A stretch of DNA of 64,000 nucleotides from Anisakis pegreffii. Its lineage: Eukaryota > Nematoda > Chromadorea > Rhabditida > Anisakidae. Position numbers and translations under genes: made by a program. The stretch lies in NCBI GenBank assembly GCA_035041965.1, contig JAPYMA010000118.1, positions 124,001 through 188,000 of the forward strand, read 5' to 3'. The notes beneath the pieces were generated by a model. It did not search any database, was not told where the DNA came from, and saw only the letters and a list, made by a program, of their open reading frames with translations. This document shows positions 1 to 13,853 of this stretch, one piece after another (the stretch's first letter is position 1; each line of letters starts with the position of its first letter).

Positions 1-2780
1 TATCTTTCGTCGTTTTTCAACGTTATGTAGAGACCTTAAACACCATGATGTACGTGAAACTTTAGAGCGATTTTGCTTGTTTCTGTTTCGAGCTCCAATT
101 CAAATGATTGAATAAGTGAGGCAAATAGCATTAAAATGTTTGACATTGGTACATCACTTGCTTTCGAGCAAAACTTTCTTCCGCAAATGGGGGTTGAACC
201 CGTGACGGTTCGACTCCCGTTTGCGGGGGAAAGTTTTGCTCGAAACCGATTGGTGTAGCAATGTCAGTGATGCTGCAGAGCCTGAGTCGGGTTATGATTT
301 GGTTTATATCTTCATGATCAGCTCGAGGAGCCCTACAATATGATATATATTTCATGACGAAAGGCCAGATTAAGTTTGTGACCTTTCCTTGTAAGACAAT
401 TGTTGTTAATTTTGGAAAACATGTTTCATAATAAGTTTGTTAATGAGCTGTGCAATTCAAAACAGAATCTGCAGCTGTTTTTGCTTCATATTGTTGCAAA
501 CTTTCACCTAATGCTCATAATATTTGAGCGTGGACATAAATTTGAAAAAAAATCAATCCAAGCACCTTATGAGAGCGATAAGAAGAAGAGAAAGTAACGT
601 CGACGGAATTAATTTCATGACTATGCCAAACATCCAAAACACAAACTTAACAAGTGTTGCATTCTCGGAATAATTCAGATCATACATCGCTTCTAATGAG
701 CAGTTCATATAGTCTACTTGAACTTCGCCAACCTTCAAATTCATTACTTCTAGTTTAAGAATAATTCTACTTCTACATTTCACTTAAATGTAATTCTTGT
801 CTGCTGATAAACACAGAATTTTCTGCGCGAGTGAATCGAACCTTGAAATTGATCTTGTCGCAAGCGAAAGCTTTATATTTCGTCATTTTCTAACAGTCGA
901 ATGAGCTGCCAACCTGAGATGTGAAAAATACAGGTGAACATATGATAGGCACTACGATCCAAATAATCCACGACGTGATGACAGCCAATTTTGTCCTGAA
1001 ATTTGTTTTTGTTTTCATTTGGATGAATCAAATGAAAATTTTATACAAGAGGAAATTTCTTAAATGCGATTTTCTAAGCAACATACGTCCTAGTGTTAAC
1101 AATCCTGAAACTATAACTTCATTTTCAAGGGTTGACGTTACTCGTATGATGATCAAGCTCCAACTTACCTGCATAAATATCTACTCGCTTGGATTGGCCA
1201 TCTTAACGCACCATAACGGAAGATTGCTATAACAAGTGTGTGTGCGAATGCCACTGAAATTCATTGATAGCATGATTCATTGATCATCAATTCATTTGAA
1301 CAACAGAAAGGTGACTCATAAAATAACGAAATGGCACAACCTGTGTGAAAAATAACGTTGCAATTAACATTGATAAGTCGATACCAAGCGAAAGTATATG
1401 TCCATGGCAAAGAATAGCTGCAAAACATTGTTTTTGTATTAACTGGTGGAATTCCATCAATTGAAGAACCTTATAACGATTGAAATGTCCAAGATAATGC
1501 TCGAATAAAAATATAAACGTAATCTATTCCAAAATGACCAGGCAGCTATTGAAGGATGATCAAATCAATTAATCTGCAAGTCAACTGGATTTCTTTCAAA
1601 TTCTAATGCAAATAATTCCAATTGCTTTCAGTCACGGTAGATTTATAATTCCAATTTCACTAAATTGCTTTCAGTCACGGTAGATTTATGTAAATTTAAT
1701 GTGGTGAATGATATGCTGACGAAATTCGATATAACAGACCATTTCATTCTGTAGTGTTCAACAGTCAGAAGACCAAGATAATTCGAGGCAAGCATCCATT
1801 GTGCGAATGAAAGACCAGCCAACAACACACTGATTGGAGTTCGCATCCACTTTCTAAATTCTCCTAATTGTAAATGTTTTCAAAACTTAATTTACTGGCG
1901 CTCAAAGAGAGATGAAAAATTGCAATTCATCGAATACTGTAGTATTGCTTTGCCCGTTCGAACGATTCAGCGTTGTGATTATCATACTTCTTGTCCTAGA
2001 CAACAACGAATTCTTTGTTATCTGTGATGCGTATCATCCAAAAAAATGTTGCATTTGAAACGCATTGTATCAATCATATTGGAGAGTTCAATTTTTGATT
2101 AAATGAAACTGAATAAAAATATACGCTCATCGTTTCAAAACGACTCAAGTTTTTTTGGCGAAAAATGATATATGTACCGCCAATTTAGTGCCAATGCTAA
2201 TTATCACAGAGCAGCTAGTATGAATGTCAACAACAGTGAGACTTAAGCTTCCGAACCAAAAAATCTTTTTAGGTTTCGTCAAAAAAAAAAATAACACAAC
2301 AACATTCAATAGCTGGAGCTAAAACCTGTACGACGGGTTTTTTCGGAGCCGAAGCTAGGCCACATTTTTTTTCAAATTAGGCATCATTGATCATCAATAA
2401 AACCATATAAAGAGCAACTGTTTGTTGAACAGCTCATTTTTTGAGTTTATTTTGATGATCAATAACTGAAGTGATTTCAAATTGATAATTACCTCGTAAG
2501 AACGATGATGTTGAAAACGTTTGAAATGGCGCCGAAGAGACAGATGGTGAGCGAGAGAGGGATATGAATTTGGTCATAAATCTGTAAGATGAAACGAAAA
2601 TATATACTGTGTCTTTCCTTTCAGTGATCAATTGAACCCTTGTTGGTGTAAACTTACGTCAGAAAATGACTTCAAGTAACAGTCGCCAAATATGCACGTC
2701 AGATCATCTTCTAGTTCAAGAGTGTCTTCTACAGAATCTTCCATGCAGTCTTTGTTGCTTTTCGAAAAGTAGGCGGTCAT
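1..2780 (-). CDS. Peptide GPCR, rhodopsin class (partial, runs off left edge)
   Basis: Predicted exons on the minus strand: 2780-2658, 2581-2493, 1853-1740, 1417-1341, 1253-1169, 995-914, 732-566 and 34 to the edge. Phases agree at every join (771 nt, 257 codons). The start is the ATG at 2780, giving a 41-residue acidic extracellular N-terminus. TM1 contains ICLFGAISNVFNIIVLTR, with the TM1 Asn; TM2 follows MRTPISVLLAGLSFA; loop 1 and TM3 read WYRLINVNC then FHTV and AIFRYGALRWP, so FRY stands where DRY is usual; TM4 has SWIIWIVVPIICSP; TM5 has FWMFGIVMKLIPSTLL. The last visible exon begins loop 3 (HNVEKRRK). This pattern fits FMRFamide/myosuppressin-like (DMSR) receptors of nematodes: a G-protein-coupled plasma-membrane receptor for a neuropeptide. 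TM6 and TM7 lie outside the window. The ligand is not inferable. Family call is strong; the subfamily is moderate. The acceptor at 733 is weak (TTTGAAG). Confidence 0.8.
141..266 (+). repeat. Long inverted repeat, 60-nt arms and 6-nt loop
   Basis: Arm 141-200 is the reverse complement of 207-266 at 50 of 60 positions, around the loop CGTGAC. Seven of the ten differences are transitions, and all seven give G-U wobble pairs in a plus-strand RNA, leaving three true mismatches. The arms carry B-box-like words (GGTTCGACTCC at 207; a GGTTCAA-type word on the other strand), but no tRNA cloverleaf forms. It lies in the GPCR intron between 566 and 34, antisense to that gene. It could be a foldback transposon or the source of a hairpin RNA. 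Confidence 0.8.
1620..1689. repeat. Exact 27-bp direct repeat
   Basis: Positions 1620-1646 and 1663-1689 are identical over 27 bp, separated by 16 bp, inside the GPCR intron between the TM2 and loop-1 exons. The copies look like a recent local duplication. No function is evident. Confidence 0.85.
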
Positions 2781-5700
2781 CCGTTTGACAGGTAAATAAA
2801 GACGAATAAATGTTCACGACCTGTAAAAATTCATTGCAGCCCAATTCGAAAAAAATTGGTGCAACAACGAACAGTTTTCTGATGCGGCTCTCAAAACCTA
2901 GTATGCCGCATCACTGGAGCGCATTTCGTTTGTCAAGCATAACAGCTGGAAGTATCGATACTTGAATTAAGGAATAGTGCCTCTCTCCGTGATAATCGTT
3001 TGAAAAGGGAATTTCAGAATAGAACAGAATAAAACAGAAATAGAACAGTTCATCTGGAATGGAGATATCGCTATCCATTGCCATGAACTGATACTTCGTT
3101 ATTGTTCTGCATTCGTTATTGTTACTGACTATCACAAACTCGTTCGCCACGAAGAGATTTTTTCATTCGGTTTGCGAAAGCATTCACAGATACTAATTCA
3201 TCATTTTTTTCGAAGCGTTGGCCCTTTTGTTTTTCAATTAAACGCTTTAAGTTTTCGCAGAATCAAATAAAAGATTTTTCCCCGTACGATCTTTTTGATG
3301 ATAACAACAAAAGTATTTGAACACCGTGGAAATGTTGACTGTAAAACGAGAAAATTATTTATGCTGCAGTGAAAGAAATGACTAATTATCGCAACTCACC
3401 TCTTCTCATTATATATAATAGTTTTCATTTAGCAACAAAATAATACATCGAAATGTTTCGTACAAATTGCCATTTTAATGGATGAATTACTGAAGTGTAA
3501 CAATGATTCAATAGTAAGAACATGCACAGAGGTGGGTTCTCTTGAAAAGAGCATTTTTAAGATGATTCTACTGACAGTTCGCTTTCACAAATATGAAAGT
3601 AGAGGCAATAACAAATCTAATGGATGCGCTGAGCAGCATAGAATCCTACACTTTTCATTTCAATAAATCAACTCAGCGTAAACAAAGAATTTTAATTGGA
3701 TGAGCTATCTCGATAAGCAAAACAGTTTTCATCAGAATTTAATTATGAAGTGAAGTTATTAGTAGAAGACATGCTTGTCTTTCATAAGATAAGCGCGACC
3801 AAATTCTCAAATTAATCAGCCATCGAAATATATGTACACTGTTTCTATAGACTATGATACGAAATACCTAGACGCTGAAGAAATTTGATTTGATGGGACA
3901 GTGCTTAGGAAAAATGACGAAAATATGATGAGATAAATGTTACTATTTCAATAGATAACAAGCTTACAAAATGAAACAAAATGCTCACTGTGGTTCCAAA
4001 AATTTTTTTGGAAATAGTTGTAATAACATTCAAACAGTTGTCTGCACACAATCACACAAAAATGCTCATTATGTTCATTGATGGCAAGGCTAAAACTAAA
4101 ATTATATTCAATGTCGCAACGTGAGAAATAAAGACTGTCGCAATAATAACTCAGAAACAAGAACGTTTCTTATAAAGTGCATTTTCAAGTGATTCTGCTA
4201 CTGAGCACACAGCGTGATCCGTTTTCGTTGGCAGTATTTTGTTATTCAGTGAAATGTCTGAGTTTTCACTAGTTGTAATCTCAGATGTACGGTTCAAAAA
4301 CATTGCAAAAATGCAGTGAAATTTTAAATCGTGACATTTTCTTGCACATTTTTAGAAAAGTAAAACCGTCAGTGATTGGTAAAATAGTGATGGATTGAGT
4401 GTTAGTTACCCGAACCTTCGATATCACTTCTTTCATTCGTTAGCTGAGGAAGTTGAGCATCTCCCTCAGAGTGTTTGGTTGGATGATATCAGAGAAACAA
4501 CCCTGATACGATCATTCCGTTTCCTAGAGTCGAACGCAACTCTTCAGACATCCTTCTGGTACATTTAATAGAATATTCAGTAGCTCATTTCACCTGTCCA
4601 AGAAACCCATCAAAATACAATTTAGAGATACTCTGTTAGCAATTTCGCAATGTTAAAAGGCGTTCATTAATCAACACATTAGGAAAAAAATTCATTGGTA
4701 AATATGGATTCTCACCTGTCAGCGCAGAAATCAATTGAAACAAAAAAAGGCAAAGTCCAATTGTACTTCTGCTTGGCTGGCAGGTTATAATGTTGTCAGA
4801 AAATAAGTTCCCACTTTAAAGGAGACTTTTCATCCACTGTAACTTCAACTATTCCGTTCTCAGAAATAGACTCTGCCCATCGTTCCTGTTTTTAGAACGA
4901 TTCGGATCAAAAACTTTTCCCTCTTGCTTCATCAAGTAGTTGTTGAATGACCAAACCTCCTGCTAGTAGGTCTTTGAAAATTAGGATGATTAAGATTTTG
5001 TTCAGGATAAATTTACGTCGAATAATTATATTTTCTTCAGCGGAATAGATGAGTTTGTGTTCCTTCAGGCGGAAGGATCATGCAGGCTTGACGTTATACA
5101 TATAATGTTTTTGGTTGAAAACGCACATGAACCAAATCTTATTTCACAACATACATGAGCCAAGCTTTGCTTGAATGTTGAAAAACAGTGAGTTGAATAA
5201 ATGGGTTTTCGAATGATTCTAGAAAGCACGTTCATAATTCTAACGTCCTTGACGCATTAACACTGAGTTTATATAGTGTCCAATATTTTTGAACAACCTT
5301 TCATCGAATTCATTCGACTTTAATCTAGATTGAAAATAAACTATTTTGAAAAGATAATTCATATACTTGATAAGCAGTCTTATCCGGAAGTGACTGAAAC
5401 AACTACATGTGCGATTAGTGGTTGATGGAAACTGATTACGCCCTACTGAATCAATAAACGAATTCAACAGATGTAATACCACAATGAAAATGGTAATCAC
5501 TGGTTACTCCATTGAAAGTATTTGTTTTTCTCATAGCATATTTATCTATCTTTCAGAATTTTCGAATATCAAAATTACGATCGCAATCAATCGCTTTCTA
5601 TGAGTACATGAGACATTTTCAAGACGTTTCCCACTTTTTATTTTCCTTCGTGTCACCAGCAAACTTCGTTCCCATAACTTGGTAGCCAATGCCAAAATGA

Positions 5701-8700
5701 AGTCGTGCAGATGAAGATTTTTTTAAGACGGAGCAACAAATGTGGAAATCCTCGGGGATATGCTATTTAAGTCAACCAAGTTTAACACTATTAAACTTAA
5801 AGGCATTGATAATAACGTTAATCTGTGTTGGCTTCCGAAATGCTGAGATGGAACTCAACTGTTTTGCCTGGTTTGTTGCATAAGTGAATGTTAAACTATC
5901 GAGGTCTCGTATCACTTCCACAAAAGAACATAAGCATTGGAAGATCAGTGATAAACTCAACGTGAACATAAAACTAAAACGTTCATCATTATGTGTAAAC
6001 TGTGAAAGACTTTAAGCAGTCTGACAGAATAAAAACAAATGAAACGTAAGAATATGTTATATAAAACAATTGTGCATTAGAATACTATCAACAAAGCATT
6101 TCTCTCTGCGAAACTCGGCTTAAGCAAACCAGCTGCACACCGTGCAAAGACATTTTCAAACATATCGCAAACAAAACTCGAACAGTTTTCATATTTGTGG
6201 CTATAAACTTTTGCTTGATTCCACTGATTGGGTAGTACTAACGAAGGCGTAATTAAAGCCGTTGTAGTTTTTATTAAAGCCAGGTCACACTTAAACTGAT
6301 GCTGTATGAAATCCCTGAGAGATTATGAACATTACTGGAGTTTGTCAGCGTGAATATTCTTGAGATAAAGTGTTACAAACAGCGTAACTACAACTAATGG
6401 CTCTATTTGCCGTTTTCAATCGGCTGACGTTCTGTGAATGTTCTTATTGATAATGAACTGTGATGGAACGACGAATCATGCCATTTCAATTAATTAATCT
6501 TGCTGATGATCAGTACAGTTGAAGTTAGCGAGGTGACTGGTTGATATTTCATGAGAGGTCAAAATGATTCACATCAGGACAACAATAACACTTCTTGAAG
6601 TAATTTCTTTTGAGTGCTAAAGGTACTATACTATGTAAAAAATGTTGAAGACAGCATTCATAAATTATACCTCTTCAATTGAGCATTTCAGTGGAAAAGG
6701 CATCATTGCGAAAAAAAAAGATAATCATTGGAGCTGTCGATGCGCATAATCAAGAGTACACTCTGTATAATTATTTCATTAACGACTGAGATACGTCGTT
6801 TCGTATAGCGACAACACCATCGAATATTAATATTTTCCAAATGAATCCTATTTCCATGCTCGAAATATTCAGTAAAATGAGGCAATGGATTCCTTCCTCA
6901 CTATAATTGAAATGGCAATCGAACAACGTCCTCATACGACAGGAAAAGTATTAAATAATTACACTGACTATGAATAGGAAAGATAGAATAATTGACGAAG
7001 ATTAAACTATCGGAATTCACTGAAAGAAGATTTTCCGTTACTTTTTTCACAACCCTAAAGTACTGCTGGCAAAAAAGCCGCAAAACATCTGTTAATATGC
7101 AGTAACGAGTTCATTCATAATTATAATCAAGAGGAGTTCAGCTCAAAAATTTCGAAATTTCTTCAAATGCAAAATAAAAATGTATCGCTAATGAATAGGT
7201 GTGATCGACAAAGCATCTGATTCGCTAGATTGCTTTCTTTCGTCATTCGTTCATCACACGAATGCGGATTGCAATGTAAGGAATCTTATTTTTTATTCAA
7301 ACTCTAATAATGTTGCCATTTCAGCTTCATTCTAAATTTCCATCAAAAAACGTATATGCAACAGGATAGCAATCATATTCACAATCTGTTGTGAAAGAAG
7401 TCGTCAAATGATTACATAATGATTGTATGCACGGAATTGAGCAATTGATCAAACTTTCGAAACTTACTTTCAAAAAGTTAACTGAAGAATTACGCTAAAC
7501 ATTATCATTTGAATCACTGAACACTCATGCTAACTGACTGATGCCAAGAGAGTGAATGGTTGTGCCATTCAGCTACTTCACAGTTTCTCTAGTCTGTAGA
7601 ACGATTATCTTGTTCAAATGAGAATACTATGGACTGGTTTTCAGAATAGATCAGTGTTCCATGTAAACTGCTATCTTTGAGTCCAGGTCGTTGTTATGCC
7701 TGATGAATTTGTTTAATTTCTTCTTACATCCTTAGTAGAAGATATGCTGATTTCATTGGAACTGATGGAAACGTAAATAAAGCTTATGATATAATGTTAC
7801 TGCTACTTTTTTCAGATGGGGATTCTTTAAATCGAATATATCGTGATATAGTAGCTAATGAGCACAGGTTCACGTCGATTCAGTTGAAGAATTTATGTCT
7901 TTTCACTTCACTTGAACTCAACTTATTATGTTTGTGAGAATCAATGCTCAAGTTAATAAATTTCTTTGTCTCAAATAATTTGTATCATGTGGAAAATCCA
8001 TCGGCGCCAAACAAGCTGAAGAGGCTGTACGATCGCATTTCTAATGCGAGAACTTCCCGCTGTTAAGGTGATGCTTCTTCGAATTGGGAAATAAATACAC
8101 TGAATGAATATAATGGAAGCTAGCGATTATTTTCAAGATCCTCGTTTCAGACAGTTCTTACCGATTGTTTCTTAAACTAATAACTTGTAATGAAGAGAAT
8201 CTTTTGAAACCATGAGTCAACATCGATTGATTACACTCATCCTTTAAATAATATAACTCGCAAAATATTAAAATATGCAGTGAAAATTATAGCGGAAATA
8301 CCAACGTTAAACGTCCAGATAACGAGAAATTAAAAGGATGATACTCGATTTTACGTAAAGAGAATGACATCGTCCCAATTAGGAACATCTGATAATCATG
8401 ACCGGTATAAACAATGAACTAAGAGTGCTAACTGACACCATAAGTGAATGTTAAACAACTGTTACCGCAATTTTTCGAACTATGCGCTTTATTTTAGCTC
8501 GCTTCTCCTATTGCAAATCATTCTCTTGATGAGTGTGGAATGCATGAAAGTGTCCCGGCTATAAAATGAACCATCCGCTGAGCACCCCATGAAACTTACA
8601 CAACTGATCGCTTCAGGAAACAAAGAAACTGAAATAAAGTGATTAATATTTAAATGGATCGAAACAATCTCCATTAACGGTTGGATTGAAATTTCGATAA

Positions 8701-11700
8701 ACAACTTCAAAGATTTTCCAATTATCATTTTTATCCGTTGCGGTTCGTCGAATACAATATGCTCAATATTCAAAATCGATCAATTGAGCTTGGTGAAATT
8801 CAAATTTATAGCTTCCTTCAATTAAGTATCACTCATCAGCCAGTGATTATCTTTGCAGCAAGTTAAATGGAAACGTTCGTATTCATCTCATCATGTACAG
8901 GCTAAGATTAGGATTAGAAAGTAGAAGAGGATAATCCGGCGGGAGTTTCCATCCACGTGGGTAGAGAGTAGCAGAATAGGAGCAACTCGAAAACGAAGAC
9001 TCCGTCCAGGAGTTGGCGAAGAGTGCTTGGGATCTCCGCTCTCAGTTTGCTTAACTCAGCGTGCAAGTTGAAAATTCAGCCAGCCCCCTTCCTATCGAGA
9101 TGGGGATTGGTGCACTTAGGATGGGCACCTGGCAACTGCTCGATCAATCAAATAAGACACATTCTTCGCCTAGTTTCTGTTCCATCTTTTGACTTTCTTG
9201 CACGTCAAACGTTCGCATTCACCATAAATACTTCAGAAATAGCAAACAAAGGACTACTGAATCAGTTGCAGAGGCTCATGATCATCACATCACTTGTTTT
9301 GCTCGCTTCTCGCTCTCTTATTGTGTGTCATCCATTCATTTAGATCTTATTCCGTATTGGAGGAATCGCTCACTACGATCTCTATTATTGACACTACTCA
9401 AGATAAAAATCTCTGCCCGAATCGTTCCACGAAAAAGTTGATGGTTCACAATTTGGAGTCAAACGATCATAAACAGTGAATTTTTCATATTAGACGGTGA
9501 ATATCGCCCAATGACGGGGCGAGAAGCGAGTAGATCAAGTGTATAGAGAACAAATGCGATAAGATCTCATGTCGAGCACATGTAACCGTATATGATTCTG
9601 TGCTCCGTAATGAATATCGCGTTTTAACGATAAATGTTCATAACGAACGAGAATTAAAGAGGAATTCTCTTACCTACTTGTACAGTCGAGAAGATGCTTT
9701 CATTCCATACAGTTACATCTCATATCGGTATGAGAAATGAGGAGAGGGACAAGACGCAGACCTTTAAATGATAATATCATCAACTCTCATGCGATGATAT
9801 TAGTCTCTTGACTAAGATGGGTGGTCTTATCTTTCCATGCAGTTTGCTGCTGCCACTTTGCCGGTCAAGCGCAAAATTTTTTCGTTAGTTATAGCAGCTA
9901 TTCATGAAATGGATGATAAATGAAGTCAGTAATTCAATGACGTAATTTATTTATCAACTGTTTTTGACGTACATTGACGTACGTCGTGTTTACACGCGTT
10001 GCTTTGCACAGAGAGGGGAAATCTATTGAAGTTCGGAAGTACCATCTTGAGCTAGCGTGAACCTTTGGAAACTTAGAGCACAGCCGAATGGGCATGAATG
10101 GAATCGTCGACGCATCACCAATACAAACAGTTACAGACAAACAAATAATGCTTTCCAGTTGAGGGACCAAAAAAGTGACAACATTGATTGGTATGAAACC
10201 TATGTCGACACTTTCAATGACTCATCTTCTTTCTCGAACATTTTTTCTTGAAATATTGGGTGCCGTTCGTAAATAGAGTAAATTGAATGCAAATGCAACG
10301 CAGTATTCGGGTACAAACAAAAACCGATCTTGATTATCCTAACTGGCACTGGATATTTTATAAAAAATTGGAATGAGACTGATATTGGAATAAGTTAAGA
10401 GTTCGATCCGTACAAAGGCTTGTCGCGGAATGCGATTTAACTTTTTTTAAATTTTTGCAAACAATTCATTCTGAAGCGAATGATTGCTATCAAGATTCTC
10501 AAAACAACATGTGAAGACAAAACAGTCTAACCAAAACTTATCCCCTTAATTCAAGAGAGAGAGAGGCAGAATTATTCGGCAGTGGACTGTATGAAAACGG
10601 TATTCGATTATTCTCAAACATTTTCTTCTTCATTTCTAGGCCATCTGACTGGCCATATACAAATACCTGTTGCGACATTCACTCTCGACAACCGGGGATA
10701 ACGTCTTCATAATCTATTATTATTCGCTTAGAAATCTCTTGGTAACATCTAGGCGATCGATTCTCTATCGTCCTGTGCTACGCTATGATAAACTCTTCAT
10801 TCGGACCATCGTCCTATCGTCAGCGTCTCGAATATTCCGGTAACAACAACTTCGTATTCAACAGTGATCAATGCTTGTGCTATACGATCGTTATTCCATT
10901 GTTTATAATCCCCTCATCAGCCACTTATATGCTGTTCCTTCCATCATCATATCTACCTAAGTCTTGAACAATTTCTCCTTCTTCAGAATGTTTTCACAAG
11001 GTCCATTCAAATCAAAGCACCATAATAAAAACGCTAATATCATATAATATTTTCGTTTGTAATACGATAACTTACCAGTATTCTAGAGGTGATGGAAAAT
11101 TGCACTGCCGAAACGGAGAAAATTATGTGATGAGAATTAAGATGGGCACCACAGCCATTTCTAATAATCACGATAATAAAGAATGGAAAGTGACGAGAGT
11201 CGAGAATCGATTAACGCTTGATAATTAACATTTTAAAATTCAAACCGAATTAAAACCTTATTCTCTCACTAATTAGACAAACATTGCGAAACACAACTGA
11301 GTGTTCATTTCAGAAACTTACAGTTACTAAATGAGATTGCTTTCGGTGTCTAGAACACTCGATCATTTCGATATGCTCTAAATTATGATCGCATTATTCA
11401 GCAAAATAATTGGTTGATGATCTCCAAACACCTTCAAACGCACTAGAAAGTAAGCCAAGATACAAGCGCAGAATCAACTGCAAAACTCGTTTCGATTAAA
11501 CAACTACGACAAGCCATGACTTAGGTTCGCTTCAATTATGATATTTCACAAATGATTTGAATTGAATATTTCAGGAACAAATTGAAAAGTTTACAGCAGT
11601 GGTTGTAACACTCTTGCATTTCGTTCTCGTCTTTCGCCGTACGACGTACTGCTTTTCGAAAATTCTTACAACCACGATCCCCCTCCTCTCCTTTCATCTG

Positions 11701-13853
11701 ATAACCTATTAAATCTGAGTGACAGATCAGAATAAAAGCGAGAAATTGATCCATGATCAACAATGGTAATATCAATGAAAACATTTCCTTGTGATTAAGG
11801 ATGCATTTTGAAGACATCATCAAGCATTTTTTTCATCAAAAAAGGAAAAAATTTGTCAGGAATCAAACAACAACGTTACACGAAGCTTTTCAATTCCTCC
11901 TGGCACACTCAAGATCTTTCCAAAGGAAATCTCCTTCGGAACGAGAAGCACCAGTTTAGCGGAATTTACTTTTGCTGCGGTACCAAGTATAGCACACTGT
12001 TCCGAACCGAGACAGTTGTGAAAAAAGAAGCTGTCGAAAGCCACCAATACATAATGAAAACTTATTCATATTCATCGAAGGGATGAAAATAAAAGGAAAA
12101 CTTGTCACTGAATTTAGTCATTCATTGAGACTATACCGTTTTTTCGTAGAAACTGATGGATGCACAGAATGATATTGATCCTGCTGAATATTGCTTGCCT
12201 GTTACTGAATACATATTGCTTGATTTTATATTGAAATTTTGACGAGTCCACTTACTTTATTTCGGTCTGAGATTAGTAGTTCGAAGAGGGCTGCTCTAGA
12301 TCAGTGCACGAAGAAGTCAGTGACTGAGTGTCGACAAGTCATCACTCAAACTTCAAAAATGCACAACTGCTGCATTTTTTGTTTTCTTTCATGTTGAACA
12401 ATAGACAGCAATTAAAACTACAACACTTTCAAGTCGAAGGCACTTTTCAAATGAAATTCCTCACGCAACCATTCACATCACCGGTTTTGAATTCGTTATG
12501 GCAACACATTTTGCAATACTCGCCGGAACCATCTTCATTATGAAACAGCTGGACATTTTCTTTTGCACTGCAAACAACCACTTTTCAGAAAATATCGAAC
12601 TGATTTCGACTGAAATCCAGTAAATGACCACGCTCTCGACTGTCGAATTAAGCATTATTGCCCTTATTATTTAGTTTTTTCTTTCAAAATCCCACTTTAT
12701 TCGCCTAAACTCATTCCATTGATTTTGGTTTCTGGTTTTCTAATAATTGCCACTTTCCTGAAACACTCTTCTAAGCCATTATTATTCATTCAAATGTGCT
12801 TTTCCCGAAAACCATCATTCAATGCATAAATCTTTCGCTGTTGCTATTAGAATCGATGTAATGCAGTTTCAAACAGTGCATTGCAGTGATCAACATTTCA
12901 TTAACATTTTCTAAAAAAGCGAACCCATACAGAGTTATTGTCGTTAAATAACACAAGACAGATTCTGCAAATATCTTCAAAAGAAAAAATCCACACTTCT
13001 TGGTACTATACTCGTGGTTTTCTCAAGAGAAGCATCGTTCTAACAATGCAATAGTTTGTTTCGAAGAATACGGTTTTATGTGAATCTCACTGACAGAAGG
13101 TTCAAATGAGTAAATAAGATGGTACATACATTCATAGCTCCGAGAAAAACGTCCTCGATTGGAGTACTGTAGGATGCATCCACATTCTTCAACTATCTAA
13201 CTAGAGTTCATGACTAATTAACTGATTCAACAATGCATTGAATTAATGTTTATCAATGGGCGCACGAAAGCATGCTATTGAATATTGATAAAAACAGGAA
13301 TACAGACAATTACCATCATTAGAAAAGATCACAGAAACAACGAATCTGATATATGGAAGAGAATAACGATGTTGGATGAATTTTATTCGGTTGTTGAATC
13401 GAACAGATTAGCTCGTATCACAAGAGAGCATTTACAAAGCAGCATTCATTATTATTCTATCCACATCATCAGGCAGTAGGAGGTCACAATGCACTAGGAA
13501 CAGTAGTAGAAAGAAACGAATTGAAAATGATAACAACATCATGCGTTCTGAGCACATCATGAACATCAAATATGTTATTTACAGACATCTCTCATAGTTT
13601 TGACGACTTCCAATGTCTAATTGTAAGTGGCTTTTTGAAGCAAATTCATCATATGTTACCATCAAAGCAAATTACAATAGATCACAAGCATCCGTTACAT
13701 AGAAATTGGGAAACAGCTTCGAGGAGAAAACAAAACTCCAAAATTTGCACGTTTCAACTAAACATTTTCAGGATAGAAAACAAAGAAGAATAATTTGGAG
13801 TATGAATTAAAGCATGATGAATAAATCACCATAATTATTAGTTCTGAAATTTC
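2781..13853. other. Intergenic, no convincing gene
   Basis: This 11 kb separates the GPCR start from the RTK stop; both genes are on the minus strand, so it holds the GPCR upstream region and the RTK 3' end. Open frames here are 60-106 codons, have no recognisable motif and do not join through good splice sites, so I treat them as chance. A possible RTK poly(A) signal (AATAAA on the minus strand) lies at 13382-13387. A locally GC-richer stretch lies at about 8930-9150. Nothing else stands out. Confidence 0.55.
8930..9150. other. GC-richer unassigned patch
   Basis: In otherwise AT-rich intergenic DNA this stretch is markedly richer in G and C. An open frame of 106 codons starts at 9023 on the plus strand, but I recognise no motif in it. 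It could be a noncoding exon, a small RNA gene, a regulatory block or old transposon sequence. Confidence 0.3.

Noticed and set aside
207..245. tRNA gene suggested by GGTTCGACTCC
   Set aside because: The B-box-like word is part of the hairpin arm. No acceptor stem, D arm or anticodon arm can be drawn around it.
9023..9343. 106-codon open frame as a gene
   Set aside because: No motif, no conserved pattern and no splice partner; kept only as a compositional oddity.
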